Counted from the stretch's first letter, positions 19,493-32,577 are shown. The stretch is DNA of 64,000 bases from Quillaja saponaria (GCA_029379385.1 CM055610.1:20981422-21045421); one strand, 5' to 3'. Numbers and translations: made by a program. Notes: generated from the sequence alone by a model not told the origin.

Positions 19493-22356
19493 TTTTTATA
19501 TTTAATACTACAAGTGAACAAGTTTTATAAGTAACAGTTAATCATATCACATTTTGTTAAGTTAAATTTAACAATAGATATTATATTGCGTGATTTTAAA
19601 AATTATTAAAGAACATTGTCCGGTTTTAAAATATAAGAACTAAAGTGATATTTTTACCTAATTATAAGAATTAAAAATATAATTTTAACCCAAAAAAATA
19701 TCATTTTGGTTGTTGACAAAATTAAAATTTGTTATGGATAGAATCAAAATTTTCCAATACTACATACCATGTGCTGGTGGTATAAATATATATATACGTA
19801 TCCCGTCAATCCAAAATAATGTAATATTACAGGCGGGTAAATTAATTTAGTAAAATTAATTTCTAAAACCTTATCTTGTTGTCACATCACTATATATATC
19901 ATATATTTTTGGCAATCAACCCCTTTATATCATAAACATTTGTATTAATTTTATGTCTTATTGGGTCTTTGACTAATTAAGGTAGGAAAAGCTAAAATCA
20001 ACAACATCATCATCAATAAGTTGATCAATGATCAAGCAAATCAATTTGAGCCAAACAAGTGATCATCACATCACATACAACAACTCCATGATCTAACAAT
20101 TAATGAGACAAGCATTTGGTGTTTGAAAAGATGACTCACATTGAATAGTACAATAGTGTCAGAAATAATTCACATCCAAGTTGTTGTATTTTATGTTTCA
20201 CATTGAGAGGTATAATATCTAATTAGGCCTTATTATTGGGATTAGTTAAAATTTTATATAAACATATTTAATTATAATAATAATAAGAAAAAGAAATCAA
20301 TAAAGATATAATAAAAATTTAGAAATTATAAAAGAATAATTGAAGTTCTAACATATTAATTTTATATTCTTTTGTGTTTAAATTTTAATCTATTAGTCTT
20401 GTAGTTTAAAAATAAATATATTATCTAATTTTTATTTTGAAAGAATCGTGATATTAAATAAGAGAATAATAAAAATTAATAATAAATTTGAAATAATAAT
20501 ATTAATATTTTTAATATAATTTAAAATACCACATGATATACTCCGATTCCTTAAAGGCTCTTCCTCTACATAATTCTTTAACAATTTGATAATTATTTGA
20601 AGTGGTTTTAAAGCATACTTATTTCAGGAAGTGATAGGGATGAAGGGACATGGATATAGATGTTTTGTTTTGGTATAAGAAATGGACTTCTATGGCAGCA
20701 TTGATGTCCTGATGCCTAAATATCAACATCCATTTATTATGAGATAAGGGATAAATCCAATTGGTGTAAGGAAGGATATGTAAATATGTAATAAATCCAT
20801 CAATCTCCCTATGTCTCATCCCCACCAAATATGAACTCAATATGTGCCTAACATTTATAAATTATTAGCTTTTTTTTATTAAAAAAAAAAAACATTTGTC
20901 CCATTAAATACATCTCTTTTACCTAGAAATAGGGTTGGAGAAGGATCAAACTGACAGGGCTTGAAAATGACTCAAATATTGTCACCATATGTAGGCTAGT
21001 AGGCTCATTTGTAATAAAAGGGAAAAGTTAAATTATATTTTATAATATGTAATTTGACTTTAAATTTTTTTAATTTATTGTAATTGATTTTATTTATTTA
21101 TAAAATTATTCAAGTTAGATTTTTAGAATCATATTTCGTAGACGTAAATTAAAAATTATCAGGTGAAATAATGTCACTATAATGAGTGCTCAGGATAGAT
21201 TTCTATCCTTATGAATAAAGTTATTGTTTAAATAAAAGAAAATTAATCTATTTGCCCGATTTGGATAAATAACTTTTCTTTTGTGTCTGACTTTAAAAGA
21301 AGCGTTTGAAAGATGATAAAAAGAGTAAAGGGTAGTCCATTTTCGATTATCTCTTTCCCTACGAAGGAAATGCCACCCTCTCCTTCTTCCACAACCACGA
21401 TTGAGATTTCTTACTACTATTTTATGCATGATTGTGACTCATCAACAAACATGAATATTATTGGCTAGCTCCCATTTCTTGTCTTTTCTAATTCCACAAA
21501 ATTTGCTGAAAATTAATTATATTACAATCAAATCCTTCAATTGGTAAAAATAATAATAAAATACTATGGTCACCTTGGAGAACAAAAACAAACATAGAAA
21601 GAAGCTTTTGTGTTGCTAATAATTAGCGGAGTACGAGGGCATTAAAAAAAAAAATAAATAAATAAAAAATAAAAGAAGCTTAGCTTATTTATTGCTTTGA
21701 TTATTGAATATTACTTCGTTTTCAGTTTAATTCTTGAAATGTCATTTTTTTTTAATTTAGGTTATTTAAGATTTAATTGTTTCTAAGAACTATAAATTAA
21801 ATTATGAAGGATCAAAATAGAAAAAAATTAAATTCTAAATAACTTGATGAGAATGATAATTATTTAAGAACCAAAATAAAAAATATGTAATTCTTTAATG
21901 TTAAAATAGTAAATAAGCCAAAAAATAATAATTAATAATTCTTCTTTTTTGGTTAGCCGAAGGTGGGGGGTCTTTCGTATACAATACCAAAAAACTATAG
22001 CACTTTGAATAAATTGACACATACAACCTAGAAATACAACACCAAGAATGTTTATCAATTAAATCAACTGGCAAATTTAAATAAAAGAAGAAAAAGAAAA
22101 AATTACTATGTTGACGTCAATTAGTTGTTGATTAGTAGACCTCGTTTTGTAGTCGAATTATTTATGTTTACTTATAAAATATCTATGTATTACAAAATGT
22201 AACTATTCCTTAAAGCACGAAAGATTGGTGTAAAACTTTGAAAATATAAAAAGTTCATATAGTTTTAGTAAAATACAAGAAAAACCTTAATAACTTCCCC
22301 TAATAATACAAGTCATCAACACGAAGAGAGATTCCTCATGTCACCTAATGGTCCTA
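17292..22356. other. AT-rich intergenic region, nothing recognised
   Basis: About 5 kb with very high A+T. It has short TA runs (for example 19460-19488) and a poly-T run near 18698-18718. Several short open frames (20619-20840, 21190-21429, 21864-22058) show no family resemblance or codon structure. I see no RNA gene. Confidence 0.6.
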
Positions 22357-23644
22357 TTAATGGGCCTCATTTGTAGAAATGCTACGCAGCACAATGGTTT
22401 CCACAGTTAACCCAGGCCCAAATCCAAATAAAACCCCCCACTCCAATCCATCACCAGTAGTGATTTTTCCTTCCTCCTTAGACCTCCTTCTCATCTCGTC
22501 CAATATAAAAAACACACAAGCACTCGACATATTCCCGTATTCGCTTAATACATGTCTACTTGCTTTTAATTTCTCTTCTTTGAGTTTCAGTTTCTCTTCG
22601 ATTTGGTTCAAAATGGCTGGGCCACCTGGATGGGCTACCCAAAACAATGAATTCCAATTACTAATACCCAGTGACCCAAATGCTTCCTCCAAACAATTCT
22701 CGATGTTGTTTCCTATCAACACTGGTACCTTATCAACCAAATTAAAAATAATACCCATTTCACTCAAAGTTCCCTTAATTGCACCCTCTGAATTAGGTAC
22801 TATAGTTTGGGAAGCAGACACAAGTTGAAACAACGGCCGTTCGATCAATTTACGTGGATTTGATCCAACGATAGCAGCTCCTGCACCATCCCCACACAAC
22901 ATTTGCCATATCAAATTGGAATCAAAATGAGCTTCAGAAGGCCCATGAAAATAAGGGATTGAAACCTCAGCACACACTACAAGAACACGAGCCCCAACAT
23001 TGTTCTCAGCAAGATCTTTTGCTAAACGGAGTACAGAGCCACCTGCAAAGCAACCTTGGTAGTAAAGCATGAACCTCTTCACAGATGGGTTAAGACCTAA
23101 AAGATGAACAAGTTGATAATCTGCACTAGGCATTTCAGCACCACCAATAGTGCAAAATACAAGGTGGGTGATTTCCGATTTAGGTCTTCCCCATTCTTCA
23201 ATGGCTTTGAGTGCTGCTTCTTTACCAAGCTTTGGTATTTCCTCGGTTGCTATGTTTTGACGTGCTGTAAGAGATGGCTCTTTGAAGGTACATATGTTGG
23301 GATTTTCATTCAGAATTTTCTCTGTCAGATGCACGTAACGTTTCTTTATGGATGATTTTTCACCTATTAATTTGAAAATTGAAACAAAAATCAAACTTTT
23401 ATATAAGTAAATTCTAAGATTTAAAACCGAGATGGACTGGATTGGAAATCTTACAGATGCGCTTGAATTTCTTCTTGAGGTCAGTCATGTGGTTGCTGTT
23501 GGTTACTCGGAAATAGAAATCAGCGAACTCAGCTTGGGGAATACAATTGGGTGGGTTTGCCGTTCCAATGGCTAGTACTGTGGCTGCATCCGCACGAATC
23601 GTTGGTACCTGGTTTGGTTGAAAATCTTGATCCAAGGATCCCAT
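22357..23644 (-). CDS. Type III polyketide synthase A (chalcone synthase-like, altered active site)
   Basis: Two exons, 23644-23455 and 23363-22357, encode 398 residues. The single intron splits the Cys codon after KFKRI, the hallmark intron position of the CHS family. Homodimeric enzymes of this family extend an acyl-CoA starter with malonyl-CoA in the cytosol. The catalytic triad is intact: Cys168 in YQGCFAGG, His308 in [10 protein letters not shown] and Asn341 in YGNMSSACV (CHS Cys164/His303/Asn336). The [13 protein letters not shown] loop is present. Departures from CHS (CHS numbering) are Thr132Ile, Ser133Gly, Thr194Ser, Thr197Tyr and, most strikingly, gatekeeper Phe215Cys, with one extra Asn inserted in FDSNLIW just before it. 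Gly256, Phe265 and Ser338 are kept. The enzyme is therefore unlikely to be a true chalcone synthase. A TATA-like box lies at about 23715-23721. It is divergent in orientation from PKS-B at the far end of the cluster. Confidence 0.93.
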
Positions 23645-24101
23645 TTTGGAATTTTGAATTAGTAATCTTAAACTTGATTAGTGCAAGTAATGCGTTGATG
23701 GTACGATATAGGCATATATATTAGGTAGACTGAATCTGAATGGTATTATTTATATATATTTATCTGTATGTGTCTACCATGCTTACCTCGCCTACCACGC
23801 ATGTCACGAGATTAATCTGAGCCGTTGGTTTTTGTGTGTTTTAGTGGAAAGATAAGATAAGCAACAAAAAGGTCTAACAGATTGTGTGTGAGGAAGAGTG
23901 TGATAGGAATTAGATTGAAAAAAAAAATATATATATATAAATTTATACTGTTAATAATTTTATTTAGGAGAGATGTAACGTGATAAAATGTTATAATCTT
24001 AGAGTGATGAGATAGAATTTATAAATGTTGTTACAAGATTATGTATTAAAATTTAGATAAATTTATTTATCAATATCATATTCTCTTTAGGTTTTACATA
24101 T
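23645..24101. promoter_or_regulatory. Promoter region of PKS-A
   Basis: The reverse-strand TATA-like aatatatatgcc lies about 70 bp before the ATG. Two CTACC cores (AC-element or H-box-like, MYB targets in phenylpropanoid promoters) occur on the plus strand at about 23773-23796. These short matches are weak evidence. Confidence 0.35.
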
Positions 24102-25741
24102 CAATTATATTATATTTTCTCTACATTGTTATGTTAATATTAATGATCAATCCTTTCAAAAAAGAAAAATAAATTAATGATAAAAAAAAGTAACCATTCA
24201 AATTCTACTATTTACATGCATTTGATTATCAACTTTTTTTCTAAAAAAATTAACTTTAGTTCATAATATATTGCCTATAATATAAAAAAGAAAAATATTT
24301 AAATATTTTTTTAAAAAAATAATATTGTTTGCGACAAGAAATCTATCACAGCTAATATAAAAAAGACGGTTACTGATGATTAGTTTCAAGCAAAATTTGT
24401 GTCCAAGAGATGAAAGTTTATACCGTGAACACAAATTTCTTATATTATATAATAGCTAGGTAGTATCATAGAAATTTCTTATATTATAAATTTTATAAAT
24501 TAATGATAAAAAAGTAACCATTACAATCATGGAAAACATTATTCTTAGTAGCTTGAACCGTACTCTCACCATCGCAATAAATAGGTGTAGTGGAGAAAAA
24601 AGTAGGATTAAAAAAATAACACCCATACACTCTAGTAATCACAGTAGCCATATTAACTTAGTAGTAGTATGTGTAAGAGCTTGATATTGATATTCACTAA
24701 TCGAATGAAAGACAATAGACTTAGTATATAACGAGATTAGAAAATCACCGAGAAAGAAGCAAAAGCCTATTGTAGTCTGTCTGTCAAAAGGATCTTGTAC
24801 CTAGTCATTTGCAGAGTAATCAGTGAGTTGAAGGGAAGATGTGAAAGTATAATGTAGAACATGAAAAAGACTTCGTTTCACATATTGTAAAATTTGGAGT
24901 ACTGCTGCATAGTATACAGATGAAGGAGAAAACATAAACTGACAAACATGATGAATGACATAACCAATGTTTGGTATGGTAATAGTAAGATAGATTAAGA
25001 TACCAACCAGTTGACGATAAAGAGTATGATAAGGCAGAGGTTCCACAATCAACATATTATTTTCTCAATTCTCCTCCATAGGTGATGCAGCAGTGTCACT
25101 ACCATGTAGTAAAATAGATCAGAATCATACTTTGCTTGAGTAATATAATAACCAGACTTATCAGTAGTACCTCAAGATCAAGGAAATAATTGAGTATGTA
25201 AGAACTTTCATTTCAAATTGCGGACAGAGCAAATTTTAGATTAAGAATGCCTAGAATGTTGCTATCTATGATGATAATCATGTCATCAATATACAGTAAA
25301 ATAAAGATTAACTAGAATTAGTATGCCGGCGAAATAAGACTAAATCATAATTACTAGCACAGAAATTGGGTTGTGTTAGTATATAACTGAATTTAGAAAA
25401 TCAAGTCTTAGAAACCTGGTTGAGACCACATAGTGTCAATTATATTATATTTTCTACATTGTTATGTTTAATTTTAATGATCAAATCCTTTAAAAAAAAG
25501 AAAAATAAATTAATGATAAAAAAAAGTAACTATTCAAATTCTACTATTTTACATGAATTTGATTATTAACTTTTTTCTAAAAAAAAATTTAATTTTAGTC
25601 AATAATATATTGCCTATAATATATAAAAAAAAAATATTTAAATATTTAAAATAATAATATTATTTGCGACAAGAAAGGCATCACAGCTAATATAAAAAAG
25701 GCGGTCGCTGATGATTAATTTTAAGCAAAATTTGTGTTCAC
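24102..25741. repeat. Direct repeats of about 300 bp flanking a 1 kb insert
   Basis: Segments 24102-24403 and 25435-25741 are near-identical in order: tatattatattttct, ctacattgttatgtt, taatgatcaa, ttgcctataatat, gcgacaagaaa, cacagctaatataaaaaa, and caaaatttgtgt. The roughly 1 kb between them holds a decayed Ty1/copia fragment. Duplication of a local block around the retroelement piece, or insertion into a tandem duplicate, would produce this. Confidence 0.75.
24540..25434 (-). mobile_element. Ty1/copia retrotransposon fragment (reverse transcriptase end / RNase H), decayed
   Basis: The reverse strand at 25055-24801 reads in copia pol style: LYRQLVGILIYLTIT, then HVCQFM and AAVLQILQYVKRSLFH. 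This matches the junction between reverse transcriptase and RNase H. A stop follows at the DYSAND point, where active elements continue with an Asp-Trp-Ala-Gly type sequence, and degenerate RNase H sequence continues beyond it. No LTRs or upstream gag/integrase were seen, so it is a truncated remnant. Confidence 0.85.
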
Positions 25742-25929
25742 GGACCGCGGTATGAAAGGTCCACCTGGGACCCAAACTCCATTAATCCCATAATATTTTT
25801 CAGCGAATCGTTGCATTGCCTTATGCAGCACGATAATTGATAATCAATAAAACCATTTTAGTAAAGTCTACCACTCAATTTTTAATTTAAAAAGATCGTT
25901 CTTTTCATAATATATTATAAGCTCTGTTT

Positions 25930-28900
25930 TTTGGATCGAAGAGACTAATTGAGAACGTGGTTCCATGTTCCAAATTATTAAATTAACTTTTCCACACAGC
26001 TGCCTGCAATCCAGCATCACCAATATTGATCACTTTATTTTCTTTCAAGCAAAATAAAGAAATGCACTATCAACCAATATTCTTTGTCATGGACATGGTT
26101 AGATTAGCAAACTTGAGATTCTTAACGTCCACAAGATGGACAAGTTTGGTTGCAAACCTAAGGAATAGATCATCCATGATTGCTGCGCCAAAATGAGGCT
26201 TTAGCACAGGTTCTAAAACTGCTCGGACGTGATCGGCCGCAAACTTGCACTTCTTCTGTTCGTTGAAATGTTTAGCAGAGTCTTCGTTGTCACACTTGTA
26301 CATGCCTGCATACCAATCCATATTGAAACACTCCATTCTTGTAAGTGTGAATGATCCTTCTGCTTCAATCACTTGTTCAACTTCCTTTGCTGTTGGACAG
26401 TACACCGGTATGTTAAACGAGTCCAGTTTCTCCCCTTCAATCAAATTCTGCGGAAAGAAAATTAATAAAACAAAGGGTAACCGAATTGCTCGTCAATTTG
26501 AAGATTTCATGGGTCATTTTAATGCTACTCTTTCTTGAGAGAAAAAGTACCTCTAGGACCATGTCATGCAGTGCCATTCCAGTTATTTCCCAGAAAGTCA
26601 TGAGTTCAGGGTCTGCAAGTCTTCCAGGGAATGTCAGGACCATTGCACCACCTGGTACTAATTCCTCTGAACGTGATCTCAAAAAGATTTTGAAATCTTT
26701 TTGAAATTGCTCAAGGTATGCTTTGTGCACTGCTGGAGGACTAGTCTTCGCTGCGTATATGTTTCCCTTGTTTATAACTGGTGCTACTTCACCAGCCAAC
26801 TCTTCTGGAACCCGTAAGAAAAAAAGGAAGCAGCCCATTCTCGTAAACTCTGCTATTAGGAAGACAAATCATTAAAAGTACTATGTCACTATAAGCTTAA
26901 ACTTTTAGGTGAGTTAAAAAATTTATCATGGTATTAGAACATATCATGATTTCAATATTCCTGCTTTCGTCATCTACATTCTCAATTAACATCATTAACA
27001 TTCACGTGTTGAATCGATCTATTAATAAAAACAAAAGTGTCAAGCCCAAATGTGAGGAGAGTGTTGAGCAATGAGCAGTGTTTATTATTATCATTATCAT
27101 GTCCAAAATTGTACCTGAGAACGCCAGTGGATACTTTAATAGGAATGAAAGAAGTGCATTGAATTGTCTGGAAAGAGTCTTCCATAAAAAGATCCAGGTG
27201 ATCCATTGATAAAGCATCTTCCAAATTTGCTTCTCTTATTATCTTTCAGATTATCCAGCTGCTTTGTGTAGAAACTGGGCAGTGAGTTAAAGATGGTGTT
27301 GAAATCATTTTCAGGAAGATCATTGAGGAAAATTTGGAATGATATTGGAGCTTCATGATCAGAATTCAAGCTGCAGGATTTTGCAGCACCAATGATGTCC
27401 ATAATTTCAGATACCACAAGAAGTGCATAAGGTCCTGAGGAACAACCTAAATCTCCCACTTTCCAACAGTTTGGAGTGATAGTGCAATAGAGACTTTTGA
27501 GACTCTCCTCAAGTAAAGGCATCACTTCTGACAAAACCCTTCTCTACATAAAAATGAAAATTAACTTTTGATCAATTAAACATATAAAATTTTGTTTTTT
27601 TAATTTGTCAGTTGAATTAACAACAGTTTGATCACACATTTCATATATCCAACTCATATAAATCAAGTGTTTATATTAAAACTTCTTGCACAAACCTTAA
27701 ATATAGAGAGAGAGACATAGAAACAGAGGGAGATTTAGAGAGAGAAAGAGAAAAGTACTTGCTGCGAGGAGTTGTTTGCATAGCTAGTTTCTCCCACACC
27801 ACCATTCATGTAAATGATTTGCTTTGTTGCCATTGGAAAGAGTGGATGCTGTGATCTCCTAAGCCTGCTTTTTATGCCTATACAAGAATTCAAGAGATGC
27901 AGATGGATATGGAACACACTTCGGTTGATGTAATTCTTTGCCTTTTATAGAGATTTTAAATCAAGTGGCCAAAATACAACAAAGACTTTCATACCAGACT
28001 GCAATTGGAGAAAGACAAATTAAATAATGAATTAATTTGCTTATCACTACCGTCGACTGCATAGTCTCCTTAAAATATATAAAATAAAACTTGCACTTAA
28101 ATCACGCGGGCTAAGTATCTTCAATATTTTAAAGGATCAAAGTGAATAACACAAGGACCAAAATAATAGTTTATAATTATGCGTGGCACAATTGAGGAAC
28201 CTTCCTAGTTAGTCACCATTTGACAGGTACATCAATAATAAAATGTAAATATGGGACAAATCATCAAAAATAAAAATGGGGCAAGTATAAAATAAAACTT
28301 GCATTAATTCACATAGGCAAGTATCTCCAATATTTTTGAAGGAACAAAGTCATGAATGACACAGGAGCCATATATATAATAGCTAGGTAGTATCATAGAA
28401 ATTTCTTATATTATAAATTCTATAAACATTTATTTTAGCAGTGATGATGAGCTAGGTAATCAAGAAAAAAATTACAATAATATGAAATTTGATGGGAGGT
28501 ATAATTTATAATGTGATCAAATTTTTAATCGAAGCAAAGACGATTTATGATATGACTAACAAGATCTGTAACGTTACAGTAAATTTGCAGTAAGCATTTT
28601 AAGAAATTTTAATGTTGACACTTAATATATATGTATTATGCTTTTGAATCCTACAAAACTTTAACAAATGTATTATATACTATGTAAATCTAGTATTTTT
28701 CATAATTATAGACCTACAAAATTTGTTATTTATGATTTTCTTCTATTGAAATCACTTGAAAGAGGAATTAGTGAGAACAAAACAACTTTGTTTTTAATAT
28801 AATTAATACTCAAAGTTTTATAATAATTAAATATTGGCTTATTAATTATTCTTCTGCCTTCTTAATCATTTATATAAAATTATTAGTTTTTTCCTTAACT

Positions 28901-29480
28901 TGGAGCTGCAAATGCATTTTAATATTGACTTCACCTGCTTTTCTTTGTTTGTGTTAGACAGATTTGTGTCTTTCCCTAAAACAAAAGAGTTGTTTATTTT
29001 AAACTAGTTTTCATGACACACTCCCGCATGGATCATATTAATAATATTTACATATATGTTTATCAATAATATACAACTAAAAATTATAATTATTAAAAAA
29101 AAATATATTTTATGTATGTTTATCAATAATATACATATCAAGAAATTATAATTACTAAAAAAATATTTCATATATATTCATCAATAGTATACATATATAT
29201 GTGATTGGACCTAATTTCAAATAATTGTCAAATATACTAGCCTGCCAAGGAATATATTCCTCTGCCTTCCTATTAATTATATACAAAATTAATATTTCCC
29301 ACTATTTCTATGTTTGTACGAGATTGATTTGTGTCCTGTCCCCAAGAACAAAAAGAGAAATTGATTGGGGGTTTATTTTTAAATTAAGGACCAAAATAAT
29401 AGTTTATAATTTGTGTCACGAGGCACCTTGGTTTTGACTCGTTTGTTAAAGGCACCTTCATAGTTAGTCACCATTTAACC
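25930..29480. repeat. Segmental duplication, copy 1 (holds the broken SABATH gene)
   Basis: This block aligns with about 36790-40400 through the whole methyltransferase gene and its upstream flank. Shared non-coding landmarks include 'gtagtatcatagaaatttcttatattataaa' (28388 and 38961), 'ttgaatcctacaaaa', and 'ggagctgc.aatgcattttaat' (28902 and 40142). The ends are approximate. Copy 2 has an extra insertion of about 680 bp. Confidence 0.85.
26070..27833 (-). pseudogene. SABATH methyltransferase pseudogene
   Basis: Four exon-equivalents (27833-27759, 27543-27115, 26811-26551, 26447-26070) match the intact gene at 36911-38620 almost base for base. Two lesions break it. In exon 2 a Tyr codon (residue 161 in the intact copy) is TAA at 27138-27136, just before the substrate-binding IHW motif. 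The acceptor before exon 3 reads CGG where the intact copy has CAG (26814-26812), so the AG is lost. Exon lengths are otherwise conserved and no frameshift is seen, which points to recent inactivation. Before decay it would have methylated a small carboxylic acid with S-adenosylmethionine. A CTATAAAAGG-type TATA box near 27941-27950 is kept. Confidence 0.88.
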
Positions 29481-30340
29481 TACATTATTTTATGAAGGCA
29501 GGGCTACAAGGCCACCTTCATCACCATTTAACTTACATTATTTTATTTTTATTTTCAAATAATAGATCCTTTTCAATTTGTTGCTCTTACATTCAATTGC
29601 ATACACATACCTCTTTATTTTCAAATAATAGGTCCTTATTTTATTCGTCAAATAAAATGGAAAATTCTGTCAACCACATGCAGCCAAACGATTGAGATCG
29701 GGGTCCAAATAAGGCTTCTATTTATCTTAATTAAGAAAGACTCTTACCAATTATACCAAACACAGCTTTGCCATTTAGTGAGATAATTTAAGTTAATTAG
29801 TCACCTATTTAGATGCAGAATCCATCTGATCATTTATTAATTGTGATGTCACGTATGAGTCAGAATGTGGATATTGAACTCATTATTTTATTAATGTTGT
29901 TACTCTTAAAAAATTAATGTGGCTTAGATGTCAAAAAGTCACAGGTATTTTTTAAAAATATTTCATGTGATGCATTAATTTGTGGTATTTTAATTTAAAA
30001 GCACTCCCAACTTTTTAAAAATAGTGAAAAAAAAAAAATCTTCAAAAAGTAATTAATTAAATAGTATTTACATTTTAAAAAGCCAGTCATAGAACTATTT
30101 TAAAAAACAATACCAAACTCCGCGGTTATCTACCAATCATTATTTAGAAACAGAAGAGGATGTGATCTGCTATCTAGCTAAGTGGTTTTGAGTTTTGACA
30201 GTAGCGGAAATCATAGATGAGTGGAACGTAACCAACAAAATGGTGGGAAAGAATATATGAAAAACAAAGACTAACACATGGCACTCAAAGAATATGACAA
30301 TACAATATTTATAAATGATTATTAATTACCTTCACAGCCC
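27950..30340. other. Intergenic DNA made of repeated local blocks
   Basis: It contains two or more partial copies of a block also found at 33.4, 34.5 and 40.2 kb (markers 'accaaaataatagtttataa', 'aaggcacctt', 'tagttagtcaccattt', 'caataataaaatgga'). Short open frames at 29225-29695 lie inside these repeats and are not credible genes. Confidence 0.6.
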
Positions 30341-30350
30341 ACACGGCCTC

Positions 30351-30358
30351 TATATATA
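30351..30358 (+). promoter_or_regulatory. TATA box of the O-methyltransferase gene
   Basis: A tatatata octamer lies 67-74 bp before the ATG, with a CA-rich leader (tatacacaaacaccATGG) between. The spacing suits a leader of about 40 nt. The start context caccATGG is strong. Confidence 0.6.
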
Positions 30359-30424
30359 CTGTAAGGCTCCATACCAGAAAGCAAAGTCATTTGAAAACCA
30401 CCATATATCATATACACAAACACC

Positions 30425-31616
30425 ATGGAAGCACTACAAAATGGAGAAGAAGCAAGGGAGCTCCTTGAAGCTCAAGCCCATGTATGGAACCATAGCCTGA
30501 ACTTCATAAACTCCATGTCTCTCAAATGTGCAGTTCAATTAGGTATTCCAGATATCATCCACAACCATGGCCAGCCCATGACTCTTTCTCAACTCATTGC
30601 TGCATTACCAATCCACAAATCAAAAACCATTTACATACACCGCCTTATGCGAGTTTTAATCCATTCTGGCTTCTTTGCTCAACAAAAAATTAGTGAAAAT
30701 GAGTCCGAAGAAGAAGGGTACGTTATCACTAATGCTTCGAAAGTCCTCCTAGTTAAAGATAATCCCTTTAGTGTAACACCTTTTGTGTTCATGATCAATC
30801 CAATCTTCACAAAGCCATGGCATTGTATGGGCGATTGGTTTCAAAGTGATGATCCTACACCGTTTGAGACGGCCCATGGGATGACGTTATGGGAGTTCGC
30901 CGGTCGAGAGCCAAAACTTAATCAAATTTTCAATGAATCCATGGCAAGTGATGCAAGATTACTCATGAGTGTGGTGATTGACAAGTGTATGGGAGTTTTT
31001 AAGGGATTGGAAACATTAGTTGATGTTGGGGGTGGTACTGGAACATCAGCAATGGCTATTACCAAAGCATACCCAGACTTGAATTGCACTGTGTATGATC
31101 TCCCCCATGTTGTTGCAGGCTTGGAGAGCAGTAATCAGAACTTGAAATATGTTGGAGGGGACATGTTTCAGGCTATTCCTCCTGCAAATGCCATTTTATT
31201 GAAGGTATTAATTAAATACACTTTCAAATTATAGTATTCCCATTATTGACTGAACTTTCAAAATTCTTTGTTTTTCTTTATTGATATTAATTGTTAACTC
31301 AAATAATAAGCAGTGGATACTACACGATTGGAGCGACGAAGAATGCGTGACAATACTTAAGAAATGCAAAGATGCAATCATCACAAGCAATGGAAAGAAA
31401 GGAAAGGTGATTATCATAGATATGGTGATGGATAACAAGGGAGACCATGAGTCTGTTGAAACTCAATTGTTCTACGATTTGCTGATGATGGTGTTATTTA
31501 ATGGAAAAGAGAGAAACGAGAAAGAATGGGCCAAGATAATTTCTGCTGCTGGTTTCGGTGACTACAAGATAAGTCCCATCTTGGGCTTGAGGTCTCTCAT
31601 TGAGATTTACCCATAA
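30425..31616 (+). CDS. Class II (COMT-type) small-molecule O-methyltransferase
   Basis: Two exons, 30425-31204 and 31314-31616, encode 360 residues, the typical length. The single intron sits just before WILHDWSD, a common position in this family. The N-terminal dimerisation domain starts with ARELLEAQAHVWNHSLNFIN. The SAM-binding glycine motif LVDVGGGTGTSAM lies at about 197-209. The catalytic His is His264 in LHDWSDEE, with acidic partners downstream, including Glu326 in FNGKERNEKEW. Overall it resembles the flavonoid/resveratrol/isoflavone OMT group rather than true caffeate OMT. Related enzymes methylate phenolic hydroxyls, and in Ruta a COMT-like relative N-methylates anthranilate, so O- versus N-methylation cannot be settled from sequence. 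It sits between the two SABATH copies and within 7-15 kb of both PKSs, suggesting it tailors their product. No disruption is seen. Confidence 0.93.
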
Positions 31617-32495
31617 GAATTTACAACAACAACTTGGCGAAAATGATGCTGGGAGTTGCTCACTTGAGTTTAAGTAAATTCTTTTAAAAATGAAATTGGC
31701 TTTAAATAAATTTTATGTAAGATTGATGCAATGTGTTTTTATTATAAATAAATAATTGGTTGAGGTGATATGTATTTAATCATTGATATGTATTATATTT
31801 TCAATATTTCCCTTACCTGTGGATTTATTTCTTTTTCTTAATTGTTAGATAGATGTCTTTAGCTTTGCTCAACCATTCTTCTTATTAAGGGAGTGTCCCA
31901 ACAATTATAAAATTATTAGTTTTCAATAATGGTCACCAAAATGGCCTGTTAATGAAATAAAGTTTGAAATCGACCGATAGTAAAGCCAAATGAAAAAAGT
32001 ATTATACACTTAGATGATGTATAATGTACAAGAGAAAAACTCTATTTATTGGATAGTGATGTCTACATAATGTAGTGAACCTAGACTAAGTATCAACCAA
32101 ATAATAATAGGCAATGACCGATAATTACAAGCCTAAATTACAAACATAATGGAGATAATTGAGAGCATAATTCATGGGTCAATTGAGAGATCTTGATTTA
32201 TGCTATCACCCTCCCTCAAACTCAACTTACTTAGTGAAGATATCTGCAATTTGGTCCTAGTGAGGATCAATATTGAGTCAAAGTATGCCAATGTGTCATG
32301 AGTGAGATGAGTGGGTGTGACATGACAATCAATTTCAATGTGTTTTGTTTGTTCATGGACAACATTATGAGTAACTTGAGTAGCACTCTGACTATCATAA
32401 TGAATAGGTATAGCAGAAAAGAAAGGAGAATTAGAGAAAATGACACCTATGTCCTCTTGTAACCACCGTTACTATATTAACTCAGTACGTTGTCG

Positions 32496-32577
32496 TATCT
32501 ACAAGAGCTCGATACTTAGATTTATTCCTATCTACAAGAGCTCGATACTTAGATTTATTCCTATCTACAAGAGCTCG
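32496..32577. repeat. 33-bp tandem repeat, about 2.5 copies
   Basis: The unit begins tatctacaagagctcgatac and repeats at 32496, 32529 and 32562. Copies are essentially identical, so the expansion is recent. Confidence 0.9.

Noticed and set aside
22379..22828. 149-residue open frame on the plus strand
   Set aside because: It is the antisense shadow of PKS-A exon 2; the reverse strand encodes the conserved protein.
22357..23644. PKS-A as a standard chalcone synthase
   Set aside because: Positions 132, 133, 197 and 215 all differ from chalcone synthase.
27115..27140. Frameshift in the SABATH pseudogene exon 2
   Set aside because: Direct comparison with the intact copy shows equal length; the break is a nonsense substitution, not an indel.
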